A stretch of 38,057 nt of DNA, taken from IMG/VR virus record IMGVR_UViG_3300034983_000114, positions 1-38,057 of that record. One strand, written 5' to 3'. The notes under the pieces were generated by a model, which was not told where the DNA came from, ran no database searches, and was given only the letters and a program-made list of their open reading frames with translations. The translations under genes were made by a program, and so were the position numbers. This stretch comes from a virus. Shown piece by piece: positions 5,941 through 14,170 of this stretch (the stretch's first letter is position 1; each line of letters begins with the position of its first letter).

Positions 5941-5974
5941 GTAACTCCATAACAGGGGTAACTTGTGGAGTTAC
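5941..5974 (+). promoter_or_regulatory. 9-bp hairpin that sequesters the Shine-Dalgarno of the SWIM gene
   Basis: GTAACTCCA 5941-5949 is perfectly complementary to TGGAGTTAC 5966-5974, with a 16-base loop. The only plausible Shine-Dalgarno for ATG 5976 (GGAG 5967-5970) lies inside the 3' arm, and the stem ends one base before the start codon. This is the layout of a translational operator or RNA-structure switch. The loop contains AGGGG, which could bind a protein or base-pair elsewhere. Confidence 0.6.
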
Positions 5975-5975
5975 T

Positions 5976-6902
5976 ATGTCTTCAAAAGTCTCAGCTACTA
6001 TTGACCGTCCTTTAATTTGTGGTAAGGTTGTTCAGACAGACCCTCTTCATGGTTGGATGGATCCTCAAGGTGATTTCCATAGAGTGACCAACCATGCAGA
6101 CTTAGCAACACATACTACGGGAATAGATTCAGATGATTGGGCGATAAGGGAGATGTTTAACCGGGGATGGATACGGGTTGGTCCAGGTTGGATTCAAACT
6201 ACTAAAGGATTATCAGACTCTCGGTTTAGGGACTTAAAAGACTTGTTCTTGGAGAATGAGCCATTTCAGGAAATAGACCTAGATTTAGGTGGAGTTTTTT
6301 GGTCTGTTACCCTGGAAGAATTTTTAGAAGCAGAGTCTGTCGTAGATCTTAAAAAGTTTGCAAAATATGTTGCTTCAGATGCAGTAAATACTGTTCTGGC
6401 CAGTTGGTTAATGAAAAAATACCCAGTAGTTTTGTCTCTTGATTCTCAAGTTCGAATACAAGGTTTTTCAGAAAGGGTTTCATACACGTTAGGTACTTTG
6501 ATTAGATTGTCAAATTGGTGGTCAAAACAGAGAGCCACCAGATGTAACTCTCGGTTGTTTCGAAAGGATTATAAATATAATCGTTATCTTTTTAAAGTTA
6601 AATGTTACGAGAAATGGTCAAAAGGCCCTCACGTTGTTATAATTCAGTTATTACCTGGACAGGATACGAAAGTTTCAAACCGAGAAGTTAGAGTCAGTTG
6701 CAGTTGTCCATTCTGGGTTTATATGGGCCCTCTTTGGAATTCTTCTCAGAAGAATTACTTGCATGGCAGACCACCTGTGTCTCCTACATCCCCAACAAAA
6801 CTTATAAACCTTAAAAGAAAGGCTATGATTTGTAAGCATGTGGCTGCTAGTGCTTCCGTATTTAATAGATTATTACCATTGGATGTTGAACAGGTAATTT
6901 AG
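5976..6902 (+). CDS. SWIM-type zinc-finger protein, 308 aa
   Basis: The C-terminal region has the SWIM zinc-binding signature C-x-C-x(n)-C-x-H: C242-S-C244 (VSCSCPFW) and C286-K-H288 (ICKHVAA). The 41-residue spacer is long and Pro/Lys-rich. SWIM domains are known protein- or nucleic-acid-binding modules, found in plant/transposase FAR1 proteins, bacterial SNF2 partners and some tailed phages. The N-terminal 230 residues are not recognised; they contain a WxxP/DHRV-like patch and several helices. The start codon is directly downstream of a hairpin that hides its ribosome-binding site, so expression is probably controlled at translation. Role in the phage unknown; it sits at the left edge of the neck genes. 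Confidence 0.78.
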   Translation: MSSKVSATIDRPLICGKVVQTDPLHGWMDPQGDFHRVTNHADLATHTTGIDSDDWAIREMFNRGWIRVGPGWIQTTKGLSDSRFRDLKDLFLENEPFQEIDLDLGGVFWSVTLEEFLEAESVVDLKKFAKYVASDAVNTVLASWLMKKYPVVLSLDSQVRIQGFSERVSYTLGTLIRLSNWWSKQRATRCNSRLFRKDYKYNRYLFKVKCYEKWSKGPHVVIIQLLPGQDTKVSNREVRVSCSCPFWVYMGPLWNSSQKNYLHGRPPVSPTSPTKLINLKRKAMICKHVAASASVFNRLLPLDVEQVI

Positions 6903-6936
6903 TAAATTAGCAAGGGGATAAATATTTGGAGACTAT

Positions 6937-7422
6937 ATGAGATATGACTATCGTTGTGATAAATGTGGGTTAGTGACAGAGTTGGAGCACGGTATGTCTG
7001 AGTCTCCTAAAATTTTATGTCCACAATGTGAATCTCTTTGTGTTCGAGTTATATCAGGTGGTTCAGGTTTTGTGCTTAAGGGTGCAGATTGGCCCTCTAA
7101 GAGTTTGAAACTAAGTACAGATCGTGATCATAAATCACAAGAATTAGAAGTGAAACAATACCAGCGATATGGTTTGGATGGTGGAATGAGATTGGTTCCG
7201 AATGTGGATGGGGAAGTTACAGATAATTGGAATGAAGCAAAACAATTAGCTAAAGCAAAGGGAAAAGTAGATCCAATGTATGACCACATGATTTTTCGTG
7301 AAGCGGAGAAAGCTAAAATTACAACGAAGGATCAAGTGGGTTTTCGTGGATCAGAAGCTAAAAAATTGTTAGCCGTAAAGCCAACACCAAGTAATAGTCA
7401 AGTAGTGGGTGCTGTTAAATAG
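6937..7422 (+). CDS. FmdB-like zinc-ribbon protein, 161 aa
   Basis: The N-terminus matches the FmdB/CxxC zinc-ribbon type: RYDYRC then C7-x2-C10, and C28-x2-C31 after a ~17-residue loop, followed by RVISGGSGFVLKG. This ribbon with the downstream GGSGFxLKG turn is common in small phage proteins encoded near neck genes. The remaining ~110 residues are hydrophilic and helical. Start ATG with GGAG seven bases upstream. A second protein of the same type is encoded at 13684, just before the sheath gene. Named family members are called putative regulators, but a direct function is not established. Confidence 0.8.
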   Translation: MRYDYRCDKCGLVTELEHGMSESPKILCPQCESLCVRVISGGSGFVLKGADWPSKSLKLSTDRDHKSQELEVKQYQRYGLDGGMRLVPNVDGEVTDNWNEAKQLAKAKGKVDPMYDHMIFREAEKAKITTKDQVGFRGSEAKKLLAVKPTPSNSQVVGAVK

Positions 7423-7432
7423 GGAGTGTCAA

Positions 7433-7729
7433 ATGGGTGATTATCGTGACTTTACAGTACATGCCCGCCACTCAGATCCTATGATGGGAGATAATGAATG
7501 GCGAACTTCAGACATGTATCTGGCAGCTTTTCTTTTAGCAGTTGGGGCTAAGATGATTCGTCATATTAAGTCGGGTTCGGATAGATCAAAATCTAAAATA
7601 TGGTTTGTTTTTGAAAAAACAGATAATCTAGAAAAGCTTCAACAAGAATACCATGTAGGATCTGCCAGAGTAGTGGCTTTAGATTTTGTAATGCGGATAA
7701 AAGCGATAAAGAGTTTGATTCATTCGTAA
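7433..7729 (+). CDS. DUF5659-like small phage protein, 98 aa
   Basis: ATG 7433 has AGGGAGTG just upstream and starts after the previous stop; the longer frame from GTG 7409 overlaps the upstream gene without a ribosome-binding site. The pattern TSDMYLAAFLLAVGAK, then WFVFE, then a Tyr/Val stretch and a C-terminal helix with LKSL-like spacing resembles the DUF5659 family of small phage proteins: helix, beta hairpin, helix. The family has no established function; members are often near head-tail genes, as here. Confidence 0.65.
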   Translation: MGDYRDFTVHARHSDPMMGDNEWRTSDMYLAAFLLAVGAKMIRHIKSGSDRSKSKIWFVFEKTDNLEKLQQEYHVGSARVVALDFVMRIKAIKSLIHS

Positions 7730-7746
7730 GTAGGAGGTTGTTTAAT

Positions 7747-8652
7747 ATGGCAATTGCTTTGACAGTAGGTTTTAATAGGGGTCAAACATTAGGGCCAACT
7801 GATCTTTATGTGACCCTCAAGGGTCAGAATGGTCAGTTTGTAGATCCTTATTCCATTACGTGGTCGGTTTATAAAGTGCTAGATGATGGCACAGAAGAGC
7901 TTATTTCTGCTCTCTCTCAAGAAGCTTTCAGGCAATCAGTGGGCTATTATTATACCGGATGGAAAATACCAGATGCATTAGTAGATGGTAATTATTTGGT
8001 GCGGTGGGCAGTGTCTGAAACTGTGGGTCAAACATCCCCATCCTATGTAACAGAGAATTTTCGTATTGAACCTTTTGAAGCAACAACTGCACCAGAAGAA
8101 AAACAGGAGTTGGCAGAATTAGTAATGTCTCTGAGAGTATTGTTGCGGGACAACAACCCAGATAGAAATTATCATTTTAATCCACCAGCCTCTGAAGATT
8201 TTACTCATCAGCAAACTCAAACTTTTGGTTACATCTGGACAGATGATGAACTTTTGGAGTATCTTCAGATGTCAGTGGATACTATTAACTCCTTTGAACC
8301 AAGGACCGGTTTTACTATTACAAACTTTGATCAGGAGGTCAGGACACTGCTTCTACACGGAGCGGCCCTTCAAGCGCTTATTGCCTTATCTTTGAATTGG
8401 GTAGTAGAGGAATTTTCCTATTCTATTGGGGGTATTTCACTAACCATTGATAAAGCTTCAAAATATATGTCTCTCAAATCGAACTTGGAGGAGCTTTTCA
8501 ACAAAGAGCTTGAAGCTTATAAGAAATCTATTCACGTGACCAAAGGTTTACAACAACCGCGATTTAATCCAGGCGCTCGTGCTTTATTTGGACCTCATGT
8601 AGGTCGTAACATCCTATCGGCTAGGACATTTTTAAATCCAACAGGAAGGTAA
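7747..8652 (+). CDS. Putative head-tail connector/neck protein, 301 aa
   Basis: ATG 7747 with GGAGG nine bases upstream is preferred over TTG 7738. Residues about 5-115 form a beta-sandwich-like domain (DLYVTLKGQNGQFVDP, GYYYTGWKIP, GNYLVRWAV), a layout also seen in phage baseplate/neck accessory domains. Residues about 120-301 are helical, with an RVLLRDNNPDRNYHF motif and a TDDELLEYLQMSVDTIN helix, typical of gp6-like head-tail adaptor proteins. Position before tail-completion and sheath genes supports a neck role. The call rests on motif appearance and gene order. Confidence 0.6.
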   Translation: MAIALTVGFNRGQTLGPTDLYVTLKGQNGQFVDPYSITWSVYKVLDDGTEELISALSQEAFRQSVGYYYTGWKIPDALVDGNYLVRWAVSETVGQTSPSYVTENFRIEPFEATTAPEEKQELAELVMSLRVLLRDNNPDRNYHFNPPASEDFTHQQTQTFGYIWTDDELLEYLQMSVDTINSFEPRTGFTITNFDQEVRTLLLHGAALQALIALSLNWVVEEFSYSIGGISLTIDKASKYMSLKSNLEELFNKELEAYKKSIHVTKGLQQPRFNPGARALFGPHVGRNILSARTFLNPTGR

Positions 8653-8807
8653 CTCTTTATAAAAATGTTTTCTCAATTTATATGTCTAGTAACTTAAAAT
8701 TTGAAAAGAAGCTTCTTTAAGAAGTTTGAAAGGTTTTTCTGAGTTGTTGTGGCATGTTAATGCACCTTCTTTTTGAAGGTGCAGGATTAGTTTATAAGGG
8801 GGTTTAA
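8653..8807 (+). promoter_or_regulatory. Intergenic region with two hairpin systems
   Basis: This 155-bp gap has a perfect palindrome AAGAAGCTTCTT (8706-8717) overlapping an alternative hairpin (8712-8716 with 8720-8724). A separate strong hairpin pairs TGCACCTTC 8761-8769 with GAAGGTGCA 8775-8783 around TTTTT. Neither is followed directly by a good T-run, so RNA processing or translation control is likelier than full termination. TATAAA occurs at 8658-8663 without a convincing -35. No gene is seen. Confidence 0.45.
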
Positions 8808-9602
8808 GTGGGTGGAATAGTGCAGCGAGGTATCAGAGTTTTGGCTTCAGATCCCCGAAGGGATTTGAGATTTCCTAGTCCGGCACCTAGGAAAGAAGTG
8901 GATGCAATGAAGGTGCTGCGAAAAGCGCTTCGTGTCATCTTGGAAGAATCTTTTGATGTCCGAAGTGACGATGGGGGTCTATCAGTATCTCCTCGAGGAG
9001 ATAGTACATTTGCAGCAACAGTTCATTTTCTTCAAGATGAAGACAAAGTTTTAGCCTCTCTTTATAAAGGAGATTACAAGGTCCGAGAAGCCTTCTATCA
9101 AACATCTGAATATGCCAACTATCCAGCTTTAGCAAAAGCAATTTATGGGTGGGTTGTCGATGGGATGTTGACATCGGTGTGGAGTCTCTTTGAAAAAGAC
9201 AGAACAAAGGAAGAATCCCAAACTCGAAAGGTAGAGGGAGCTTGGATTGGTATATCAACTGATAATAATTGGAAAATTTCAAAGAAACTGGTGCAGCAAG
9301 TAGCTAAGCAGCTTCGAACACAGAAAAAGGATTTGAGGCAGCGTCTGCTTGAAGCAGTATGTCGAAAAGAGCGTGCTAGCCAGTTATTAAAGTGGTCAGG
9401 GAAAGTTCGGATGATTACAGGAAAGAAACTGCGGGAAGTTGTAAGATCAGTGCGTAAAGATTTGATCTGGGCTTTGGCAGATCTGTCAATAGTGGATGAA
9501 GTTAATGATAATCCGGAACTCAAGTCAGCAGTAGGTTGGGGTTCGATGGGTATCTTAAGAGAATTCAACGAGCTCATTAGGAGACTAGAGAGGCTTGCTT
9601 AA
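8808..9602 (+). CDS. Hypothetical protein in the neck cluster, 264 aa
   Basis: GTG 8808 has AAGGGGG five bases upstream. The protein has a basic N-terminus, a mixed central part (residues 45-110) and a long, strongly basic helical region (about 150-235, rich in Lys/Arg, e.g. KKLVQQVAKQLRTQKKDLRQ). No cysteine motif or recognised family. It lies between two neck-type proteins, so a minor head-tail joining or tail-completion role is likely. The basic helices could contact DNA near the portal vertex, but this is inference. Confidence 0.6.
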   Translation: MGGIVQRGIRVLASDPRRDLRFPSPAPRKEVDAMKVLRKALRVILEESFDVRSDDGGLSVSPRGDSTFAATVHFLQDEDKVLASLYKGDYKVREAFYQTSEYANYPALAKAIYGWVVDGMLTSVWSLFEKDRTKEESQTRKVEGAWIGISTDNNWKISKKLVQQVAKQLRTQKKDLRQRLLEAVCRKERASQLLKWSGKVRMITGKKLREVVRSVRKDLIWALADLSIVDEVNDNPELKSAVGWGSMGILREFNELIRRLERLA

Positions 9603-9604
9603 CA

Positions 9605-10975
9605 ATGAAAGGTCTTCCTACTGAAACAAGGTTTAAAGGGACGTTAGAGACGGATCAGGTTAAATCTTTTAGTACCGCACCTTTAGCCCCTAGAGAAGTT
9701 CAGGTAACTGCTAGTTTTTTGGTAGGTAGTCTTGATGTTCGTTGGGAAAATCCTAATTCTATTTCAGAGAATCAAGCTTTGGATGTGGTAGGGGTTAATA
9801 TTTATAGGTCTTATGATGATGAACTTGGTAACTATACTAAGATAAACGCAGTTCCTCTCGGAGCATTATTTTATCGTGATTCAACAGAATTGGTGTATCA
9901 AGAGAATGAACCAGTGACCTGGTTAAGTCGAGGTTCAAATCCTCGGAAAGAATGGGTTTTTCAAGTAGCCCATGTTCCTATTATTAAACCTTCTTCTCAG
10001 GCAGAAATTTCATACAAACCAGTAGATATTGTTTTTAAAATATCAGGTACTCCAGTGCGAGTCAAACAAGTGGTTGGCCATACAGGAGAAGTTTTTCTAT
10101 TTACCACAGGGTGGTGGGATCATTCTGCGCAAAATATTATAGAAGCTACTTTACCATCTTTAGAAGATGTAACAACATGTTCTTACTATTGGAATAAAGG
10201 TTTGATTGTGGGCCACCCTAATCGTCGTATTTTTTATCGTGTTACTTCGGTTTTGGAAGATGATACAGAAACACCATTATCAGAAACTTTGCCACACAGT
10301 GTAGAAGAGGTTGAAAAATTAGATTATATTTGGCGAGAAGCGGTACGGCGGAATGCCTGGATTTTAGACCAGGGAGGGGAACGAGTTTTAGTTTTTCTGC
10401 GGAGGTGGTTAGGCTCAAAATGTTCATGTTATGATTATGATATGGAACAAGCGAAAGCAACATGTGAGATTTGTTATGGGACTGGAGTTGTTGGAGGCTA
10501 TGATGGTCCATATTCTTTGATTATTTCACCATCAGATGCAGATAGGAAAAGGAAGTGGGCTCCCCAGGGCTTTATCCCTGAAAAGGCAGAAGAAGTTTGG
10601 ACTGGCCCTTCTCCAGTACTTACTCACTGGGATTTTATTGTTAAACAAAATGGAGAAAGGTGTTCAATAGGGTCAGTTCGCATACCAATGGTGAGAGGAG
10701 CAAGGTTGCAGCAGCACATTCAGATAGGATTGTTGCAGGATCATGATGTAAGATACAAGGTGCCGATAAATGGATCAGATCAGGTTGTGCCTATAGCAGA
10801 CACGGGCTATACTCAGTCAATAGGATCGGAGGAGGAGCCAGTAGGGCCTCCGCCAGGCAGCCCATTACCAGAAGATTTGACGGATGCTTCTCCAGTCATA
10901 ACAGAAAATCCTGACATCCCAGAAGGAAAACGGAAGAAGGGACGAACAGTTACATTTGATAATTTGGTGTACTAG
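9605..10975 (+). CDS. Neck/tail-completion protein with FnIII-like domain and zinc knuckle, 456 aa
   Basis: Residues about 28-100 resemble a fibronectin type III domain (PREVQVT, LDVRWENP, VGVNIYRS). Residues 138-200 hold the beta module seen in other structural proteins here (FKISGTPVRVKQVVGHTGEV). Residues 273-294 form a zinc knuckle C273-x-C275-x11-C287-x2-C290-x-GTG, reminiscent of phage proteins with a CxxCxGTG turn, followed by YDGPYSLIISP. The C-terminal ~80 residues are Pro/Glu-rich and likely disordered. Position suggests a head-tail joining protein. The stretch SRGSNPR is coded by a sequence that mimics a tRNA T-arm; see the rejected items. Confidence 0.65.
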   Translation: MKGLPTETRFKGTLETDQVKSFSTAPLAPREVQVTASFLVGSLDVRWENPNSISENQALDVVGVNIYRSYDDELGNYTKINAVPLGALFYRDSTELVYQENEPVTWLSRGSNPRKEWVFQVAHVPIIKPSSQAEISYKPVDIVFKISGTPVRVKQVVGHTGEVFLFTTGWWDHSAQNIIEATLPSLEDVTTCSYYWNKGLIVGHPNRRIFYRVTSVLEDDTETPLSETLPHSVEEVEKLDYIWREAVRRNAWILDQGGERVLVFLRRWLGSKCSCYDYDMEQAKATCEICYGTGVVGGYDGPYSLIISPSDADRKRKWAPQGFIPEKAEEVWTGPSPVLTHWDFIVKQNGERCSIGSVRIPMVRGARLQQHIQIGLLQDHDVRYKVPINGSDQVVPIADTGYTQSIGSEEEPVGPPPGSPLPEDLTDASPVITENPDIPEGKRKKGRTVTFDNLVY

Positions 10976-10983
10976 GAATTTAT

Positions 10984-11442
10984 ATGTTTCAAATTGAGAT
11001 AACAGGGAAGTCCTTCCACAAGTCAGCTTTAGAGCTACCACACATAGAACTACAAAAGTTGTCTCAAATAGGTTTGTCAGGACTAGCAAGAAGACTACAG
11101 CAGGCTAAGTTTCTGGGAAAGATAACTGCCGATACAGCGTCTCCAATACGGGTGAAAGTAACCCCTAATGGGGTTATTTTCAGCTTTAATAGAATGTTGC
11201 AAAAATATATTCAAGAGGGTGTTCGAAAAGAAATGGCTAAATATATACAGGAAGCCTTCTCTGGTAGAAAGATCAACACTCCTTCAGAGTTGTTAGGGGT
11301 TCGTTGGGGTAGAGAAGGAGTTATGGTTGGGGGAGAGAAACTAGATAAAGTTTTAGAAAAGATGGTGTCGGATGTGGCAGAGAATGAAATGGCGTTGGAA
11401 GTGGCAAAGTATTGGGAAGAAAAGTTAACTGAAGGTACATAA
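10984..11442 (+). CDS. Putative minor tail/tail-completion protein, 152 aa
   Basis: ATG 10984 has AGGAA five bases upstream. The size, basic alpha/beta make-up, early helix (KLSQIGLSGLARRLQQA), central strands (PIRVKVTPNGVIFSF) and C-terminal helix are consistent with HK97-gp10/tail-completion type proteins that sit at the capsid-tail joint, but similarity is too weak for a firm call. Gene order (neck protein, this gene, tail-terminator candidate) supports that interpretation, although a glycosyltransferase gene intervenes. Confidence 0.5.
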   Translation: MFQIEITGKSFHKSALELPHIELQKLSQIGLSGLARRLQQAKFLGKITADTASPIRVKVTPNGVIFSFNRMLQKYIQEGVRKEMAKYIQEAFSGRKINTPSELLGVRWGREGVMVGGEKLDKVLEKMVSDVAENEMALEVAKYWEEKLTEGT

Positions 11443-11447
11443 TTTAC

Positions 11448-12485
11448 ATGAAAATATTGTTTTTTATAGATGGCCATAATGGCTGTTCCTGGTATCGAGC
11501 CTTGGTTCCTGGGCGCTATCTTGTTCAAGAAGGTGGTCATCAAGTTATGGCAACTACATCATTAGATGATGACATTGTCAGAGAAGTGGAAGTGGTAGTT
11601 TTTCAAAAGAGATTTTTTAAAAACGATGTAGTGTGGATGCGAAAGTGTCTTAAACTTGGAAAGCGAGTGATTTTTGAGTTTGACGACGATTATTTTAGCC
11701 TTCCTTCCTGGAATGGAACAGGACATCTTTTTAAGCCAGTTAAAACGTCGTTTATTTCAGCTTTGAGGACAGCTCCTAAAATAACAGTGACGACTGAACG
11801 TCTTAAAACGGTGTATCAAGGTATGACAAAAGAGATAACGGTTTTACCAAATAGCATAGATTTAGTTCGTTTGAAAGAAAGTCTGGAAACTTACCCTATT
11901 AAGCCCCGGATTATTAATCATGTAGATCAGGTGGATTTAAAAACCTTGGATGGGTTCCGTATTGGGTGGGCAGGTAGTGCTACGCATAAAAAAGATCTTG
12001 AAGTTGTACAGGACGTTCTTATTCGTCTGGCTAGACGATATCCTTCCGTTAGAATCTTCATGTTAGGTGCAGCATCGGATGATATTATACATAAAATACC
12101 CCGGAAGCAGCTTTTTCTAATTGAAGGGGTGCCTGTGGATTGGTACCTTCCTATTCTGTCTTGTCTAGGTTTGCATGTAGGGTTAGCACCATTGGTTAAT
12201 ATAGATTTTAATCTTAGTAAAAGTAATCTTAAGTTGTTGGAATATATGTCAGTGGGGGCAGTGCCTTTAGCTTCTCCTGTTGGAGAATATTTTAGAACGT
12301 TAGAAGAAGGGAAGGACATAGGTTTTTTGTGTTCTTCTCATCAGGATTGGGAATTGCGACTAATTCAGTTGATGATGAACCAGGGTTTGCGAGAAGAAAT
12401 GAAGGTTAACGGTAGGAAATTTGTGGAAGAGCAATATGACGTAGCCAAAAATTGGGTTTTATGGGAGCAAGCATATTTTGCTTAG
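11448..12485 (+). CDS. GT4-like (GT-B fold) glycosyltransferase, 345 aa
   Basis: A two-domain GT-B enzyme. The N-terminal Rossmann half begins MKILFFIDGHNGCSWYR (typical acceptor-domain start with a Gly-rich loop), with EFDDDYF at 77-83. The C-terminal half has IGWAGSATHKKD (172-183), a LGAAS strand end, and the nucleotide-sugar motif KSNLKLLEYMSVGAVPLAS (258-276), whose E265 corresponds to the conserved glutamate of the family. No membrane segment. The gene is embedded between tail-completion genes in the same orientation with tight spacing, so it is expressed with them and may modify a tail or neck protein. Host-envelope modification is an alternative. Confidence 0.82.
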   Translation: MKILFFIDGHNGCSWYRALVPGRYLVQEGGHQVMATTSLDDDIVREVEVVVFQKRFFKNDVVWMRKCLKLGKRVIFEFDDDYFSLPSWNGTGHLFKPVKTSFISALRTAPKITVTTERLKTVYQGMTKEITVLPNSIDLVRLKESLETYPIKPRIINHVDQVDLKTLDGFRIGWAGSATHKKDLEVVQDVLIRLARRYPSVRIFMLGAASDDIIHKIPRKQLFLIEGVPVDWYLPILSCLGLHVGLAPLVNIDFNLSKSNLKLLEYMSVGAVPLASPVGEYFRTLEEGKDIGFLCSSHQDWELRLIQLMMNQGLREEMKVNGRKFVEEQYDVAKNWVLWEQAYFA

Positions 12486-12494
12486 GAGAGTGAC

Positions 12495-13640
12495 ATGTAT
12501 GGTTTTTTGACTAATGCTCTTAAGCGAAGGGTTGTGCGTGATCTTCGTCGATTTATTGAGCAGCATCCAGAGTTTTCTTCTAAGTTGGTGGTTTTGCCAG
12601 CCTTCCCAATGAAGGACAGGCCTTCCATGTTTGTAAGGGTGTTTGGTTCTACAGCAGAAATAAAGAGACTGGATCCTAGTAATCATGTGGGACAGGTACT
12701 ATCACATGTTCAATTGTTAAAGGTGGAGCATAAACCAGGAACCACCATAGAGTGGGTAAGGGAAGCAAACCCCCAAAATCCAGAAGATTTAGTAGCCCCT
12801 GGTTTTTATTATGTAGAGGTTACAGGTGAAAAAGAAATAACAGTTTCAGCATTATTAGAGTATTCTGAAGTGTTGTATCGGGAGTACGTCACAGGTGTCA
12901 GTAGCGCTACTTTTAATCTTTCTCATCATCCCGTGCAGGGTCGCTATGATATAGTGAGAATTTCTGGAGATTCTAGAGTTTATATGAAGGAAGGAGAACA
13001 TTTTACCCTGGATAAGGAAACAGGGGTTGGTACTATGTTGGAAGAGATTGATGTGGGTGGTTGGCGTGTAGAGATAGCATACTTGGCACCCGGAGAGGAA
13101 GCCGGACCTTATACAATTGAAGAGAACAAAGCTTTATATAATGTGCTTCAGGGAGTGGTGTTGGCCATTGGTCGTCGTGCTCAACTTGGTGATAAACAAG
13201 TAGTTCGAGTGACCAAAGAGTTGGAGCCAATGGCAGAGGCCATAGGAGGTCGATGGGATTTAGGTTTATCGTTTGAAGTTTGGGCGTTGGACGCTGACTC
13301 AACTTCTGAAATATCAGATTTTTTAGCGATTACATTTTGGGGGGAGTTACTGGAGCTTTATGCCAATGAAGGTATTGAACTTCAACAGTTGGATATAGGA
13401 GGTGAGCAAAATGAAGTTTATGATGAAACAACGTCTCAAGTGTGGTTTACCACCACACTTTCTCTTAAAGTAACATGTGATTGGGAGATTCACATTCCTA
13501 TTCCTCCAGCAATTTCGGCTTTGCGGGGTTTGACCGTGTTTCAAGGTGATGACAAAGCGACACAGCTTTATCAAAATATTATAACAGTACCTGCTGTAGC
13601 CATTGTTATGCCTGGTTATGATTTTGAACGTATTCGTTAG
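12495..13640 (+). CDS. Putative tail terminator/neck protein, 381 aa
   Basis: ATG with AGGAGAGTG upstream. The N-terminal ~30 residues are a basic amphipathic helix and the rest is beta-rich. The segment NKALYNVLQGVVLAIGRRAQLGDKQVV, then WDLGLSFEVWALDADSTSEISDFLAITFWGELLELYANEGIEL, looks like the helix-strand core of tail-terminator/joining proteins that cap the tube. Position immediately before the sheath module fits this. It is larger than typical terminators (150-270 aa), because of an inserted beta region at about 60-200. I assign it by context and pattern only. Confidence 0.55.
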   Translation: MYGFLTNALKRRVVRDLRRFIEQHPEFSSKLVVLPAFPMKDRPSMFVRVFGSTAEIKRLDPSNHVGQVLSHVQLLKVEHKPGTTIEWVREANPQNPEDLVAPGFYYVEVTGEKEITVSALLEYSEVLYREYVTGVSSATFNLSHHPVQGRYDIVRISGDSRVYMKEGEHFTLDKETGVGTMLEEIDVGGWRVEIAYLAPGEEAGPYTIEENKALYNVLQGVVLAIGRRAQLGDKQVVRVTKELEPMAEAIGGRWDLGLSFEVWALDADSTSEISDFLAITFWGELLELYANEGIELQQLDIGGEQNEVYDETTSQVWFTTTLSLKVTCDWEIHIPIPPAISALRGLTVFQGDDKATQLYQNIITVPAVAIVMPGYDFERIR

Positions 13641-13683
13641 GCAATATTTCTTTGGTGTTTTTTAGTTTGAGATAGGGAGTGTT

Positions 13684-14055
13684 ATGCCATTACGGGAGTT
13701 TGTTTGTGAATCTTGTGGAGCCTTGTTTGAGGAGCTTATGTCAAGCACTGAGCCAATTAAGCAAGTGCCATGTAAAGCATGTGGCGGAAGGGGCTTACTT
13801 AAGGTAAGTGTTGTTAGTTTGAATTCCCCAAAAGCACCTGATGCTGCTTCAAACCCTATTATGGACGTAGTTATAGGGAAAAATGCTGAGAAAGCATGGG
13901 GAATGTATCGAGATTTAAAAGCAGTAAAAGAGCCGATCATTAAAGAAACAGGTCGAGGGGTTACAGTTGATGTAGCTAGGGGTGGTGTTCGGGCGACTTC
14001 TGCTGAAGAAGTTGCTCAACGGAAAAGAGCTTTTGCTCTTATGGATCAAAAATAG
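13684..14055 (+). CDS. Second FmdB-like zinc-ribbon protein, 123 aa
   Basis: ATG preceded by AGGGAGTG. The N-terminus PLREFVC with C8-x2-C11 and C30-x2-C33-GG repeats the zinc-ribbon of the 6937 gene, and the VSVVSL turn follows as in the family. The C-terminal ~80 residues are a different helical domain with a KxAEKAWGMYRDLKAVKEP helix. It is a paralogue of 6937 in the ribbon only. It sits between the tail-terminator candidate and the sheath gene. FmdB-like ribbons near tail genes are common, but their job is unknown. Confidence 0.78.
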   Translation: MPLREFVCESCGALFEELMSSTEPIKQVPCKACGGRGLLKVSVVSLNSPKAPDAASNPIMDVVIGKNAEKAWGMYRDLKAVKEPIIKETGRGVTVDVARGGVRATSAEEVAQRKRAFALMDQK

Positions 14056-14170
14056 AGTTAAGATTTGTTGGCGCTAAGTTTTAGGTTTTCTTTCATTTCA
14101 TGTGTGTATGAGAGTAAAGCATTTGTATGCGAAGGCTAGGCAGTAAATAGGTGAATAGGGGAGGTTGACT
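14056..14170 (+). other. Intergenic gap before the sheath gene
   Basis: About 115 bases without a credible gene. A 12-codon ATG frame in it has no ribosome-binding site. I see no convincing terminator or promoter; the pyrimidine-rich stretch TTTTCTTTCATTTC lies at about 14084-14097. The right end supplies GGGGAGG (14158-14164) for the sheath start. Confidence 0.4.

Noticed and set aside
6570-6577. TATAAATA, a match to T4 late promoters
   Set aside because: It is inside the SWIM coding sequence and no similar element recurs before the structural genes, so chance in AT-rich DNA is the best explanation.
9929-9945. A perfect tRNA T-arm look-alike (CGAGG TTCAAAT CCTCG)
   Set aside because: It lies in the middle of the 456-aa neck protein, coding SRGSNPR in frame. 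No matching acceptor stem, D-arm or anticodon arm is found in the 60 bases upstream.
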